The position numbers were made by a program, and so were the translations under genes. Below are positions 11,871 to 27,918 of a stretch of 64,000 nucleotides of DNA, one piece after another. Each line of letters begins with the position of its first letter. The first letter of the stretch is position 1. The DNA lies in contig CANUEZ040000205.1 of NCBI GenBank assembly GCA_948099385.1, forward strand, positions 868,001-932,000, in the 5' to 3' direction. Source of the DNA: Fasciola hepatica (Eukaryota; Platyhelminthes; Trematoda; Plagiorchiida; Fasciolidae). The notes beneath the pieces are model-generated. The model made no database searches. It was not told the DNA's origin and was given only the letters and a program-made list of their open reading frames with translations.

Positions 11871-12730
11871 TGTATAATATGATTGATCATGCAGCTTGAA
11901 CGCTCAACTGAGCATTGAAATCCATGGAAGCACTGTACAGCTGTTTCATCCTCTTAGGGACTCGACTCATCAGCAGTGCACATCGATCGAGCCCCCACGG
12001 GCACTCCAACAACCGGTGAACCATTGTGAATCGAACAACTTAACAACACAAGGCTATCCGGGATGGCTCTCAACGCTTTGTTCAACAACTACAATACATG
12101 ATATAGCACCCTTCCCAAACTCGCTTTAAATTTGAATGGTAAGAACCAGCTTCGCGCACACCGATCGACTCCTATGATGGATGACTTCTCTGTAGGGGCC
12201 TAAGTACAACCAACGCATTCCCAAATGAACAACCTACACAGCTTCCTTACTATGCATGCAATTGATTAGTAGTACGAGATTAGATCAGATTAGATTAGAT
12301 TTGTATAATATGATTGATCATGCAGCTTGAACGCTCAACTGAGCATTGAAATCCATGGAAGCACTGTACAGCTGTTTCATCCTCTAAGGGACTCGACTCA
12401 TCAGCAGTGCACATCGACCGAGCCACCACGGGCACTACAACAACCGGTGAACCATTGTGAATCGAACAACTTAACAACACAAGGCTATCCGGGATGGCTC
12501 TCAACGCTTTGTTCAACAACTACAATACATGATATAGCACCCTTCCCAAACTCGCTTTAAATTTGAATGGTAAGAACCAGCTTTGCGCCCACCGATCCAC
12601 TCCTATGATGGATGACTTCTCTGTAGGGGCCTAAGTACAACCAACGCATTCCCAAATGAACAACCTACACAGCTTCCTTACTATGCATGCAATTGATTAG
12701 TAGTACGAGATTAGATTAAGTTAGATAAGA

Positions 12731-15700
12731 TTAGATTTGTATAATATGATTGATCATGCAACTTGAACGCTCAACTGAGCATTGAAATCCATGGAAGCAC
12801 TGTACAGCTGTTTCATTCTCTAAGGGACTCGACTCATCAGCAGTGCACATCGACCGAGCCCCCACGGACACTCCAACAACCGGTGAATCATTGTGAATCG
12901 AACAACTTAACAACACAAGGCTATCCGGGATGGCTATCAACGCTTTGTTCAACATCTACACTACATGATATAGCACCCTTCCCAAACTCGCTTCAAATTT
13001 GAATGGTAAGAACCAGCTTCGCGCACACCGATCCACTCCTATGATGGATGACTTCTCTGTAGGGGCCTAAGTACAACCAACGCATTCCCAAATGAACAAC
13101 CTGAACAGCTTCCTTACTATGCATGCAATTGATTAGTAGTACGAGATTAGATTAGATTAGATTAGATTTGTATAATATGATTGATCATGCAGCTTGAACG
13201 CTCAACTGAGCATTGAAATCCATGGAAGCACTGTACAGCTGTTTCATCCTCTAAGGGACTCGACTCATCAGCAGTGCCTATCGACCGAGCCACCACGGGC
13301 ACTCCAACAACTGGTGAACCATTGCGAATCGAACAACTTAACAACACAAGGCTATCCGGGATGGCTATCAACGCTTTGTTCAACATCTACACTACATGAT
13401 ATAGCACCGTTCCCAAACTCGCTTCAAATTTGAATGGTAAGAACCAGCTTCGCGCACACCGATCGACTCCTATGATGGATGACTTCTCTGTAGGGGCCTA
13501 AGTACAACCAACGCATTCCCAAATGAACAACCTACACAGCTTCCTTACTATGCATGCAATTGATTAGTAGTACGAGATTAGATTAGATTAGATTAGATTA
13601 GATTTGTATAATATGATTGATCATGCAGCTTGAACGCTCAACTGAGCATTGAAATCCATGGAAGCACTGTACAGCTGTTTCATCCTCTAAGGGACTCGAC
13701 TCATCAGCAGTGCACATCGACCGAGCCCCCACGGGCACTCCAACAACCGGTGAACCATTGTGAATCGAACAACTTAACAACACAAGGCTATCCGGGATGG
13801 CTCTCAACGCTTTGTTCAACATCTACACTACATGATATAGCACCCTTCCCAAACTCGCTTCAAATTTGAATGGTAAGAACCAGCTTCGCGCACACCGATC
13901 GACTCCTATGATGGATGACTTCTCTGTAGGGGCCTAAGTACAACCAACGCATTCCCAAATGAACAACCTACACAGCTTCCTTACTATGCATGCAATTGAT
14001 TAGTAGTACGAGATAAGATTAGATTAGATTAGATTTGTATAATATGATTGATCATGCAGCTTGAACGCTCAACTGAGCATTGAAATCCATGGAAGCACTG
14101 TACAGCTGTTTCATCCTCTAAGGGACTCGACTCATCAGCAGTGCACATCGACCGAGCCCCCACGGACACTCCAACAACCGGTGAACCATTGTGAATCGAA
14201 CAACTTAACAACACAAGGCTATCCGGGATGGCTCTCAACGCTTTGTTCAACATCTACACTACATGATATAGCACCCTTCCCAAACTCGCTTTAAAATTGA
14301 ATGGTAAGAACCAGCTTCGCGCTTACCGATCGACTCCTATGATGGATGACTTCTCTGTAGGGGCCTAAGTACAACCAACGCATTCCCAAATGAACAACCT
14401 ACACAGCTTCCTTACTATGCATGCAATTGATTAGTAGTACGAGATTAGATTAGATTAGATTAGATTTGTATAATATGATTGATCATGCAGCTTGAACGCT
14501 CAACTGAGCATTGAAATCCATGGAAGCACTGTACAGCTGTTTCATCCTCTAAGGGACTCGACTCATCAGCAGTGCACATCGACCGAGCCCCCACGGGCAC
14601 TCCAACAACCGGTGAACCATTGTGAATCGAACAACTTAACAACACAAGGCTATCCGGGATGGCTATCAACGCTTTGTTCAACATCTACACTACATGATAT
14701 AGCACCCTTCCCAAACTCGCTTTAAATTTGAATGGTAAGAACCAGCTTCGCGCACACCGATCGACTCCTATGATGGATGACTTCTCTGTAGGGGCCTAAG
14801 TACAACCAACGCATTCCCAAATGAACAACCTACACAGCTTCCTTACTATGCATGCAATTGATTAGTAGTACGAGATAAGATTAGATTAGATTAGATTTGT
14901 ATAATATGATTGATCATGCAGCTTGAACGCTCAACTGAGCATTGAAATCCATGGAAGCACTGTACAGCTGTTTCATCCTCTAAGGGACTCGACTCATCAG
15001 CAGTGCACATCGACCGAGCCCCCACGGGCACTCGAACAACCGGTGAACCATTGTGAATCGAACAACTTAACAACACAAGGCTATCCGGGATGGCTCTCAA
15101 CGCTTTGTTCAACATCTACACTACATGATATAGCACCGTTCCCAAACTCGCTTTAAATTTGAATGGTAAGAACCAGCTTCGCGCACACCGATCCACTCCT
15201 ATGATGGATGACTTCTCTGTAGGGGCCTAAGTACAACCAACGCATTCCCAAATGAACAACCTACACAGCTTCCTTACTATGCATGCAATTGATTAGTAGT
15301 ACGAGATTAGATTAAGTTAGATTAGATTAGATTTGTATAATATGATTGATCATGCAACTTGAACGCTCAACTGAGCATTGAAATCCATGGAAGCACTGTA
15401 CAGCTGTTTCATTCTCTAAGGGACTCGACTCATCAGCAGTGCACATCGACCGAGCCACCACGGACACTCCAACAACCGGTGAACCATTGTGAATCGAACA
15501 ACTTAACAACACAAGGCTATCCGGGATGGCTCTCAACGCTTTGTTCAACATCTACACTACATGATATAGCACCCTTCCCAAACTCGCTTTAAATTTGAAT
15601 GGTAAGAACCAGCTTCGCGCACACCGATCGACTCCTATGATGGATGACTTCTCTGTAGGGGCCTAAGTACAACCAACGCATTCCCAAATGAACAACCTAC

Positions 15701-16193
15701 ACAGCTTCCTTACTATGCATGCAATTGATTAGTAGTACGAGATTAGATTAGATTAGATTAGATTTGTATAATATGATTGATCATGCAGCTTGAACGCTCA
15801 ACTGAGCATTGAAATCCATGGAAGCACTGTACAGCTGTTTCATCCTCTAAGGGACTCGACTCATCAGCAGTGCCTATCGACCGAGCCACCACGGGCACTC
15901 CAACAACCGGTGAACCATTGCGAATCGAACAACTTAACAACACAAGGCTATCCGGGATGGCTCTCAACGCTTTGTTCAACATCTACACTACATGATATAG
16001 CACCGTTCCCATACTCGCTTTAAATTTGAATGGTAAGAACCAGCTTCGCGCACACCGATCGACTCCTATGATGGATGACTTCTCTGTAGGGGCCTAAGTA
16101 CAACCAACGCATTCCCAAATGAACAACCTACACAGCTTCCTTACTATGCATGCAATTGATTAGTAGTACGAGATTAGATTAGATTAGATTAGA
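12731..16193. repeat. Recurring two-unit block, six units apart
   Basis: Units at 12731 and 13162 resemble those at 15327 and 15758 (2596 bp apart). The first shares the weak stem II and an AAGTTAGAT tract; the second shares CAGTGCCTATCG and CATTGCGAATCG. The intervening and following units do not match clearly, so only this pair is claimed. Confidence 0.6.
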
Positions 16194-19100
16194 TTAGATT
16201 TGTATAATTTGATTGATCATGCAGCTTGAACGCTCAACTGAGCATTGAAATCCATGGAAGCACTGTACAGCTGTTTCATCCTCTAAGGGACTCGACTCAT
16301 CAGCAGTGCACATCGACCGAGCCCCCACGGGCACTCGAACAACCGGTGAACCATTGTGAATCGAACAACTTAACAACACAAGGCTATCCGGGATGGCTCT
16401 CAACGCTTTGTTCAACATCTACACTACATGATATAGCACCCTTCCCAAACTCGCTTTAAATTTGAATGGTAAGAACCAGCTTCGCGCACACCGATCGACT
16501 CCTATGATGGATGACTTCTCTGTAGGGGCCTAAGTACAACCAACGCATTCCCAAATGAACAACCTACACAGCTTCCTTACTATGCATGCAATTGATTAGT
16601 AGTACGAGATTAGATTAAGTTAGATTAGATTAGATTTGTATAATATGATTGATCATGCAGCTTGAACGCTCAACTGAGCATTGAAATCCATGGAAGCACT
16701 GTACAGCTGTTTCATTCTCTAAGGGACTCGACTCATCAGCAGTGCACATCGACCGAGCCCCCACGGGCACTCCAACAACCGGTGAACCATTGTGAATCGA
16801 ACAACTTAACAACACAAGGCTATCCGGGATGGCTCTCAACGCTTTGTTCAACATCTACACTACATGATATAGCACCCTTCCGAAACTCGCTTTAAATTTG
16901 AATGGTAAGAACCATCTTCGCGCACACCGATCGACTCCTATGATGGATGACTTCTCTGTAGGGGCCTAAGTACAACCAACGCATTCCCAAATGAACAACC
17001 TACACAGCTTCCTTACTATGCATGCAATTGATTAGTAGTACGAGATTAGATTAAGTTAGATTAGATTAGATTTGTATAATATGATTGATCATGCAACTTG
17101 AACGCTCAACTGAGCATTGAAATCCATGGAAGCACTGTACAGCTGTTTCATTCTCTAAGGGACTCGACTCATCAGCAGTGCACATCGACCGAGCCACCAC
17201 GGACACTCCAACAAGCGGTGAATCATTGTGAATCGAACAACTTAACAACACAAGGCTATCCGGGATGGCTATCAACGCTTTGTTCAACATCTACACTACA
17301 TGATATAGCACCCTTCCCAAACTCGCTTTAAATTTGAATGGTAAGAACCAGCTTCGCGCACACCGATCGACTCCTATGATGGATGACTTCTCTGTAGGGG
17401 CCTAAGTACAACCAACGCATTCCCAAATGAACAACCTACACAGCTTCCTTACTATGCATGCAATTGATTAGTAGTACGAGATTAGATCAGATTAGATTAG
17501 ATTTGTATAATATGATTGATCATGCAACTTGAACGCTCAACTGAGCATTGAAATCCATGGAAGCACTGTACAGCTGTTTCATTCTCTAAGGGACTCGACT
17601 CATCAGCAGTGCACATCGACCGAGCCCCCACGGGCACTCGAACAACCGTTGAACCATTGTGAATCGAACAACTTAACAACACAAGGCTATCCGGGATGGC
17701 TCTCAACGCTTTGTTCAACATCTACACTACATGATATAGCACCGTTCCCAAACTCGCTTTAAATTTGAATGGTAAGAACCAGCTTCGCGCACACCGATCG
17801 ACTCCTATGATGGATGACTTCTCTGTAGGGGCCTAAGTACAACCAACGCATTCCCAAATGAACAACCTACACAGCTTCCTTACTATGCATGCAATTGATT
17901 AGTGGTACGAGATTAGATTAGATTAGATTAGATTTGTATAATATGATTGATCATGCAGCTTGAACGTTCAACTGAGCATTGAAATCCATGGAAGCACTGT
18001 ACAGCTGTTTCATCCTCTAAGGGACTCGACTCATCAGCAGTGCACATCGACCGAGCCCCCACGGGCACTCCAACAACCGGTGAACCATTGTGAATCGAAC
18101 AACTTAACAACACAAGGCTATCCGGGATGGCTCTCAACGCTTTGTTCAACATCTACACTACATGATATAGCACCCTTCCCAAACTCGCTTTAAAATTGAA
18201 TGGTAAGAACCAGCTTCGCGCACACCGATCGACTCCTATGATGGATGACTTCTCTGTAGGGGCCTAAGTACAACCAACGCATTCCCAAATGAACAACCTA
18301 CACAGCTTCCTTACTATGCATGCAATTGATTAGTAGTACGAGATTAGATCAGATTAGATTAGATTTGTATAATATGATTGATCATGCAACTTGAACGCTC
18401 AACTGAGCATTGAAATCCATGGAAGCACTGTACAGCTGTTTCATTCTCTAAGGGACTCGACTCATCAGCAGTGCACATCGACCGAGCCACCACGAACCCT
18501 CCAACAACCGGTGAACCATTGTGAATCGAACAACTCAACAACACAAGGCTATCCGGGATGGCTATCAACGCTTTGTTCAACATCTACACTACATGATATA
18601 GCACCCTTCCCAAACTCGCTTTAAATTTGAATGGTAAGAACCAGCTTCGCGCACACCGATCGACTCCTATGATGGATGACTTCTCTGTAGGGGCCTAAGT
18701 ACAACCAACGCATTCCCAAATGAACAACCTACACAGCTTCCTTACTATGCATGCAATTGATTAGTAGTACGAGATTAGATTAGATTAGATTAGATTTGTA
18801 TAATATGATTGATCATGCAGCTTGAACGCTCAACTGAGCATTGAAATCCATGGAAGCACTGTACAGCTGTTTCATCCTCTAAGGGACTCGACTCATCAGC
18901 AGTGCACATCGACCGAGCCCCCACGGGCACTCCAACAACCAGTGAACCATTGTGAATCGAACAACTTAACAACACAAGGCTATCCGGGATGGCTATCAAC
19001 GCTTTGTTCAACATCTACACTACATGATATAGCACCCTTCCCAAACTCGCTTCAAATTTGAATGGTAAGAACCAGATTCGCGCACACCGATCGACTACTA

Positions 19101-19651
19101 TGATGGATGAATTTTCTGTAGGGGCCTAAGTACAACCAACGCATTCCCAAATGAACAACCTACACAGCTTCCTTACTATGCATGCAATTGATTAGTAGTA
19201 CGAGATTAGATTAGATTAGATTAGATTTGTATAATATGATTGATCATGCAACTTGAACGCTCAACTGAGCATTGAAATCCATGGAAGCACTGTACAGCTG
19301 TTTCATTCTCTAAGGGACTCGACTCATCAGCAGTGCACATCGACCGAGCCCCCACGGGCACTCCAACAACCGGTGAACCATTGTGAATCGAACAACTTAA
19401 CAACACAAGGCTATCCGGGATGGCTCTCAACGCTTTGTTCAACATCTACACTACATGATATAGCACCGTTCCCAAACTCGCTTTAAATTTGAATGGTAAG
19501 AACCAGCTTCGCGCACACCGATCGACTCCTATGATGGATGACTTCTCTGTAGGGGCCTAAGTACAACCAACGCATTCCCAAATGAACAACCTACACAGCT
19601 TCCTTACTATGCATGCAATTGATTAGTAGTACGAGATTAGATTAGATTAGA

Positions 19652-21382
19652 TTAGATTTGTATAATATGATTGATCATGCAGCTTGAACGCTCAACTGAG
19701 CATTGAAATCCACGGAAGCACTGTACAGCTGTTTCATTCTCTAAGGGACTCGACTCATCAGCAGTGCACATCGACCGACAAACACACGGGCATTCCAACA
19801 ACCGGTGAACCATTGTGAATCGAACAACTCAACAACACAAGGCTATCCGGGATGGCTATCAACGGTTTGTTCAACATCTACACTACATGATGTAGCACCC
19901 TTCCTAAACTCGCTTCAAATTTGAATGGTAAGAACCAGCTTCGCGCACACCGATCGACTCCTATGATGGATGACTTCTCTGTAGGGGCCTAAGTACAACC
20001 AACGCATTCCCAAATGAACAACCTACACAGCTTCCTTACTATGCATGCAATTGATTAGTAGTACGAGATTAGATCAGATTAGATTAGATTTGTATAATAT
20101 GATTGATCATGCAGCTTGAACGCTCAACTGAGCATTGAAATCCATGGAAGCACTGTACAGCTGTTTCATCCTCTAAGGGACTCGACTCATCAGCAGTGCA
20201 CATCGACCGAGCCCCCACGGGCACTCCAACAACCGGTGAACCATTGTGAATCGAACAACTTAACAACACAAGGCTATCCGGGATGGCTCTCAACGCTTTG
20301 TTCAACATCTACACTACATGATATAGCACCGTTCCCAAACTCGCTTTAAATTTGAATGGTAAGAACCAGCTTCGCGCACACCGATCGACTCGTATGATGG
20401 ATGACTTCTCTGTAGGGGCCTAAGTACAACCAACGCATTCCCAAATGAACAACCTACACAGCTTCCTTACTATGCATGCAATTGATTAGTAGTACGAGAT
20501 TAGATTAGATTAGATTAGATTTGTATAATATGATTGATCATGCAGCTTGAACGCTCAACTGAGCATTGAAATCCATGGAAGCACTGTACAGCTGTTTCAT
20601 CCTCTAAGGGACTCGACTCATCAGCAGTGCACATCGACCGAGCCCCCACGGGCACTCCAACAACCGGTGAACCATTGTGAATCGAAAAACTTAACAACAC
20701 AAGGCTATCCGGGATGGCTCTCAACGCTTTGTTCAACATCTACACTACATGATATAGCACCCTTCCCAAACTCGCTTCAAATTTGAATGGTAAGAACCAG
20801 CTTCGCGCACACCGATCCACTCCTATGATGGATGACTTCTCTGTAGGGGCCTAAGTACAACCAACGCATTCCCAAATGAACAACCTACACAGCTTCCTTA
20901 CTATGCATGCAATTGATTAGTAGTACGAGATTAGATTAGATTAGATTAGATTAGATTTGTATAATATGATTGATCATGCAGCTTGAACGCTCAACTGAGC
21001 ATTGAAATCCACGGAAGCACTGTACAGCTGTTTCATTCTCTAAGGGACTCGACTCATCAGCAGTGCACATCGACCGACAAACACACGGGCATTCCAACAA
21101 CCGGTGAACCATTGTGAATCGAACAACTCAACAACACAAGGCTATCCGGGATGGCTATCAACGGTTTGTTCAACATCTACACTACATGATATAGCACCCT
21201 TCCTAAACTCGCTTTAAATTTGAATGGTAAGAACCAGCTTCGCGCACACCGATCGACTCCTATGATGGATGACTTCTCTGTAGGGGCCTAAGTACAACCA
21301 ACGCATTCCCAGATGAACAACCTACACAGCTTCCTTACTATGCATGCAATTGATTAGTAGTACGAGATTAGATCAGATTAGA
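19652..21382. repeat. Same rare unit twice, three units apart
   Basis: Units at 19652 and 20951 share CCACGGAAGC, weak stem II, GACAAACACACGGGCATTCC, AACAACTCAAC, CAACGGTTTG and CTTCCTAAACTC. The units between and after them match less well, so this looks like a short duplication later blurred, or a single-unit conversion. Confidence 0.65.
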
Positions 21383-24300
21383 TTAGATTTGTATAATATG
21401 ATTGATCATGCAGCTTGAACGCTCAACTGAGCATTGAAATCCATGGAAGCACTGTACAGCTGTTTCATGCTCTAAGGGACTCGACTCATCAGCAGTGCAC
21501 ATCGACCGAGCCCCCACGGGCACTCCAACAACCGGTGAACCATTGTGAATCGAACAACTTAACAACACAAGGCTATCCGGGATGGCTCTCAACGCTTTGT
21601 TCAACATCTACACTACATGATATAGCACCCTTCGCAAACTCGCTTCAAATTTGAATGGTAAGAACCAGCTTCGCGCACACCGATCGACTCCTATGATGGA
21701 TGAATTCTCTGTAGGGGCCTAAGTACAACCAACGCATTCCCAAATGAACAACCTACACAGCTTCCTTACTATGCATGCAATTGATTAGTAGTACGAGATT
21801 AGATTAGATTAGATTAGATTTGTATAATATGATTGATCATGCAGCTTGAACGCTCAACTGAGCATTGAAATCCATGGAAGCACTGTACAGCTGTTTCATC
21901 CTCTAAGGGACTCGACTCATCAGCAGTGCACATCGACCGAGCCCCCACGGGCACTCCAACAACTGGTGAACCATTGTGAATCGAACAACTTAACAACACA
22001 AGGCTATCCGGGATGCCTCTCAACGCTTTGTTCAACATCTACACTACATGATATAGCACCGTTCCCAAACTCGCTTTAAATTTGAATGGTAAGAACCAGC
22101 TTCGCGCACACCGATCGACTCGTATGATGGATGACTTCTCTGTAGGGGCCTAAGTACAACCAACGCATTCCCAAATGAACAACCTACACAGCTTCCTTAC
22201 TATGCATGCAATTGATTAGTAGTACGAGATTAGATTAGATCAGATTAGATTTGTATAATATGATTGATCATGCAGCTTGAACGCTCAACTGAGCATTGAA
22301 ATCCATGTATACACTGTACAGCTGTTTCATCCTCTAAGGGACTCGACTCATCAGCAGTGCACATCGACCGAGCCCCCACGGGCACTCCAACAACCAGTGA
22401 ACCATTGTGAATCGAACAACTTAACAACACAAGGCTATCCGGGATGGCTCTCAACGCTTTGTTCAACATCTACACTACATGATATAGCACCCTTCCCAAA
22501 CTCGCTTTAAATTTGAATGGTAAGAACCAGATTCGCGCACACCGATCGACTCCTATGATGGATGACTTCTCTGTAGGGGCCTAAGTACAACCAACGCATT
22601 CCCAAATGAACAACCTACACAGCTTCCTTACTATGCATGCAATTGATTAGTAGTACGAGATTAGATTAGATTAGATTAGATTTGTATAATATGATTGATC
22701 ATGCAGCTTGAACGCTCAACTGAGCATTGAAATCCACGGAAGCACTGTACAGCTGTTTCATCATCTTAGGGACTCGACTCATCAGCAGTGCACATCGACC
22801 GAGCCCCCACGGGCACTCTAACAACCGGTGAACCATTGTGAATCGAACAACTTAACAACACAAGGCTATCCGGGATGGCTATCAACGCTTTGTTCAACAT
22901 CTACACTACATGATATAGCACCCTTCCCAAACTCGCTTCAAATTTGAATGGTAAGAACCAGCTTCGCGCACACCGATCGACTCCTATGATGGATGACTTC
23001 TCTGTAGGGGCCTAAGTACAACCAACGCATTCCCAAATGAACAACCTACACAGCTTCCTTACTATGCATGCAATTGATTAGTAGTACGAGATTAGATTAG
23101 ATTAGATTAGATTTGTATAATATGATTGATCATGCAGCTTGAACGCTCAACTGAGCATTGAAATCCATGGAAGCACTGTACAGCTGTTTCATTCTCTAAG
23201 GGACTCGACTCATCAGCAGTGCACATCGACCGAGCCCCCACGGGTACTCCAACAACCGGTGAACCATTGTGAATCGAACAACTTAACAACACAAGGCTAT
23301 CCGGGATGGCTCTCAACGCTTTGTTCAACATCTACACTACATGATATAGCACCGTTCCCAAACTCGCTTCAAATTTGAATGGTAAGAACCAGCTTCGCGC
23401 ACACCGATCGACTCCTATGATGGATGAATTCTCTGTAGGGGCCTAAGTACAACCAACGCATTCCCAAATGAACAACCTACACAGCTTCCTTACTATGCAT
23501 GCAATTGATTAGTAGTACGAGATTAGATCAGATTAGATTAGATTTGTATAATAAGATTGATCATGCAGCTCGAACACTAAACTGAGCATTGAAATCCATG
23601 GAAGCACTGTACAGCTGTTTCATCCTCTAATGGACTCGACTCATCAGCAGTGCACATCGACCGAGCCCCCACGGGCACTCGAACAACCGGTGAACCATTG
23701 TGAATCGAACAACTTAACAACACAAGGCTATCCGGGATGGCTCTCAACGCTTTGTTCAACATCTACACTACATGATATAGCACCCTTCCGAAACTCGCTT
23801 TAAATTTGAATGGTAAGAACCAGCTTCGCGCACACCGATCGACTCCTATGATGGATGACTTCTCTGTAGGTGCCTAAGTACAACCAACGCATTCCCAAAT
23901 GAACAACCTACACAGCTTCCTTACTATGCATGCAATTGATTAGTAGTACGAGATTAGATTAGATTAGATTAGATTAGATTTGTATAATATGATTGATCAT
24001 GCAGCTTGAACGCTCAACTGAGCATTGAAATCCATGGAAGCACTGTACAGCTGTTTCATCCTCTAAGGGACTCGACTCATCAGCAGTGCACATCGACCGA
24101 GCCCCCACGAACCCTCCAACAACCGGTGAACCATTGTGAATCGAACAACTTAACAACACAAGGCTAACCGGGATGGCTCTCAACGCTTTGTTCAACATCT
24201 ACACTACATGATATAGCACCCTTCCCAAACTCGCTCTAAATTTGAATGGTAAGAACCAGCTTCGCGCACACCGATCGACTCCTATGATGGATGACTTCTC

Positions 24301-25332
24301 TGTAGGGGCCTAAGTACAACCAACGCATTCCCAAATGAACAACCTACACAGCTTCCTTACTATGCATGCAATTGATTAGTAGTACGAGATTAGATTAGAT
24401 TAGATTAGATTTGTATAATATGATTGATCATGCAGCTTGAACGCTCAACTGAGCATTGAAATCCATGGAAGCACTGTACAGCTGTTTCATCCTCTAAGGG
24501 ACTCGACTCATCAGCAGTGCACATCGACCGAGCCCCCACGGGCACTCCAACAACCGGTGAACCATTGTGAATCGAACAACTTAACAACACAAGGCTATCC
24601 GGGATGCCTCTCAACGCTTTGTTCAACATCTACACTACATGATATAGCACCCTTCCCAAAATCGCTTCAAATTTGAATGGTAAGAACCAGCTTCGCGCAC
24701 ACCGATCGACTCGTATGATGGATGACTTCTCTGTAGGGGCCTAAGTACAACCAACGCATTCCCAAATGAACAACCTACACAGCTTCCTTACTATGCATGC
24801 AATTGATTAGTAGTACGAGATTAGATCAGATCAGATTAGATTTGTATAATATGATTGATCATGCAACTTGAACGCTCAACTGAGCATTGAAATCGATGGA
24901 AGCACTGTACAGCTGTTTCATCCTCTAAGGGACTCGACTCATCAGCAGTGCACATCGACCGAGCCCCCATGGGCACTCGAACAACCGTTGAACCATTGTG
25001 AATCGAACAACTTAACAACACAAGGCCATCCGGGATGGCTCTCAACGCTTTGTTCAACATCTACACTACATGATATAGCACCGTTCCCAAACTCGCTTTA
25101 AATTTGAATGGTAAGAACCAGATTCGCGCACACCGATCGACTCCTATGATGGATGACTTCTCTGTAGGGGCCTAAGTACAACCAACGCATTCCCAGATGA
25201 ACAACCTACACAGCTTCCTTACTATGCATGCAATTGATTAGTAGTACGAGATTAGATCAGATTAGATTAGATTTGTATAATATGATTGATCATGCAGCTT
25301 GAACGTTCAACTGAGCATTGAAATCCATGGAA

Positions 25333-25382
25333 GCACTGTACAGCTGTTTCCTCCTCTAAATGACTCGACTCATCAGCAGTGC
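25333..25382 (-). ncRNA. Hammerhead with broken stem II closing pair
   Basis: U11.1 is G (plus strand TTTCCTCC), giving a G10.1-G11.1 clash beside the catalytic core. The apical part of stem II also differs (CTAAATGA on the plus strand). The catalytic core is unchanged. The copy at 32681-32730 has the same pair of changes, so the two share ancestry although they are 17 units apart. Confidence 0.8.
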
Positions 25383-27918
25383 ACATCGACCGAGCAACCA
25401 CGGGCACTCCAACAACCGGTGAACCATTGTGAATCGATCAAATTAACAACACAAGGCTATCCGGGATGGCTCTCAACGCTTTGTTAAACATCTACACTAC
25501 ATCATATAGCACCCTTCCCAAACTCGCTCTAAATTTGAATGGTAAGAACCAGCTTCGCGCACACCGATCGACTCGTATGATGGATGACTTCTCTGTAGGG
25601 GCCTACGTACAACCAACGCATTCCCAAATGAACAACCTACACAGCTTCCTTACTATGCATGCAATTGATTAGTAGTACCAGATTAGATCAGATTAGATTA
25701 GATTTGTATAATATGATTGATCATGCAGCTTGAACGCTCAACTGAGCATTGAAATCCATGGAAGCACTGTACAGCTGTTTCATCCTTTAAGGGACTCGAC
25801 TCATCAGCAGTGCACATCGACCGAGCAACCACGGGCACTCCAACAACCGGTGAACCATTGTGAATCGAACAACTTAACAACACAAGGCTATCCGGGATGG
25901 CTATCAACGCTTTGTTCAACATCTACACTACATGATATAGCACCCTTCCCAAACTCGCTTCAAATTTGAATGGTAAGAACCAGCTTCGCGCACACCGATC
26001 GACTCCTATGATGGATGACTTCTCTGTAGGGGCCTAAGTACAACCAACGCATTCCCAAATGAACAACCTACACAGCTTCCTTACTATGCATGCAATTGAT
26101 TAGTAGTACGAGATTAGATCAGATTAGATTAGATTTGTATAATATGATTGATCATGCAACTTGAACGCTCAACTGAGCATTGAAATCCATGGAAGCACTG
26201 TACAGCTGTTTCATCCTCTAAGGGACTCGACTCATCAGCAGTGCACATCGACCGAGCCCCCACGGGCACTCCAACAACCGTTGAACCATTGTGAATCGAA
26301 CAACTTAACAACACAAGGCTAACCGGGATGGCTCTCAACGTTTTGTTCAACATCTACACTACATGATATAGCACCCTTCCCAAACTCGCTTTAAATTTGA
26401 ATGGTAAGAACCAGCTTCGCGCACACCGATCGACTCCTATGATGGATGACTTCTCTGTAGGGGCCTAAGTATAACCAACGCATTCCCAAATGAACAACCT
26501 ACACAGCTTCCTTACTATGCATGCAATTGATTAGTAGTACGAGATTAGATCAGATTAGATTAGATTTGTATAATATGATTGATCATGCAGCTTGAACGCT
26601 CAACTGAGCATTGAAATCCATGGAAGCACTGTACAGCTGTTTCATTCTCTAAGGGACTCGACTCATCAGCAGTGCACATCGACCGAGCCCCCACGGGTAC
26701 TCCAACAACCGGTGAGCCATTGTGAATCGAACAATTTAACAACACAAGGCTATCCGGGATGGCTCTCAACGCTTTGTTCAACATCTACACTACATGATAT
26801 AGCACCCTTCCCAAACTCGCTTCAAATTTGAATGGTAAGAACCAGCTTCGCGCACACCGATCGACTCCTATGATGGATGACTTCTCTGTAGGGGCCTAAG
26901 TACAACCAACGCATTCCCAAATGAACAACCTACACAGCTTCCTTACTATGCATGCAATTGACTAGTAGTACGAGATAAGATCAGATTAGATTAGATTTGT
27001 ATAATATGATTGATCATGCAGCTTGAACGCTCAACTGAGCATTGAAATCCATGGAAGCACTGTACAGCTGTTTCATCCTCTAAGGGACTCGACTCATCAG
27101 CAGTGCACATCGACCGAGCCCCCACGGGCACTCCAACAACCGGTGAACCATTGTGAATCGAACAACTTAACAACACAAGGCTATCCGGGATGGCTCTCAA
27201 CGCTTTGTTCAACATCTACACTACATGATATAGCACCCTTCCCAAACTCGCTTTAAATTTGAATGGTAAGAACCAGATTCGCGCACACCGATCGACTCCT
27301 ATGATGGATGACTTCTCTGTAGGGGCCTAAGTACAACCAACGCATTCCCAAATGAACAACCTACACAGCTTCCTTACTATGCATGCAATTGATTAGTAGT
27401 ACGAGATTAGATTAGATTAGATCAGATTTGTATAATATGATTGATCATGCAGCTTGAACGCTCAACTGAGCATTGAAATCCATGGAAGCACTGTACAGCT
27501 GTTTCATCCTCTAAGGGACTCGACTCATCAGCAGTGCACATCGACCGAGCCCCCACGGGCACTCCAACAACCGGTGAACCATTGTGAATCGAACAACTTA
27601 ACAACACAAGGCTATCCGGGATGGCTCTCAACGCATTGTTCAACATCTACACTACATGATATAGCACCGTTCCCAAACTCGCTTCAAATTTGAATGGTAA
27701 GAACCAGCTTCGCGCACACCGATCGACTCGTATGATGGATGACTTCTCTGTAGGGGCCTAAGTACAACCAACGCATTCCCAAATGAACAACCTACACAGC
27801 TTCCTCACGATGCATGCAATTGATTAGTAGTACGAGATTAGATCAGATTAGATTAGATTTGTATAATATGATTGATCATGCAACTTGAACGCTCAACTGA
27901 GCATTGAAATCCATGGAA

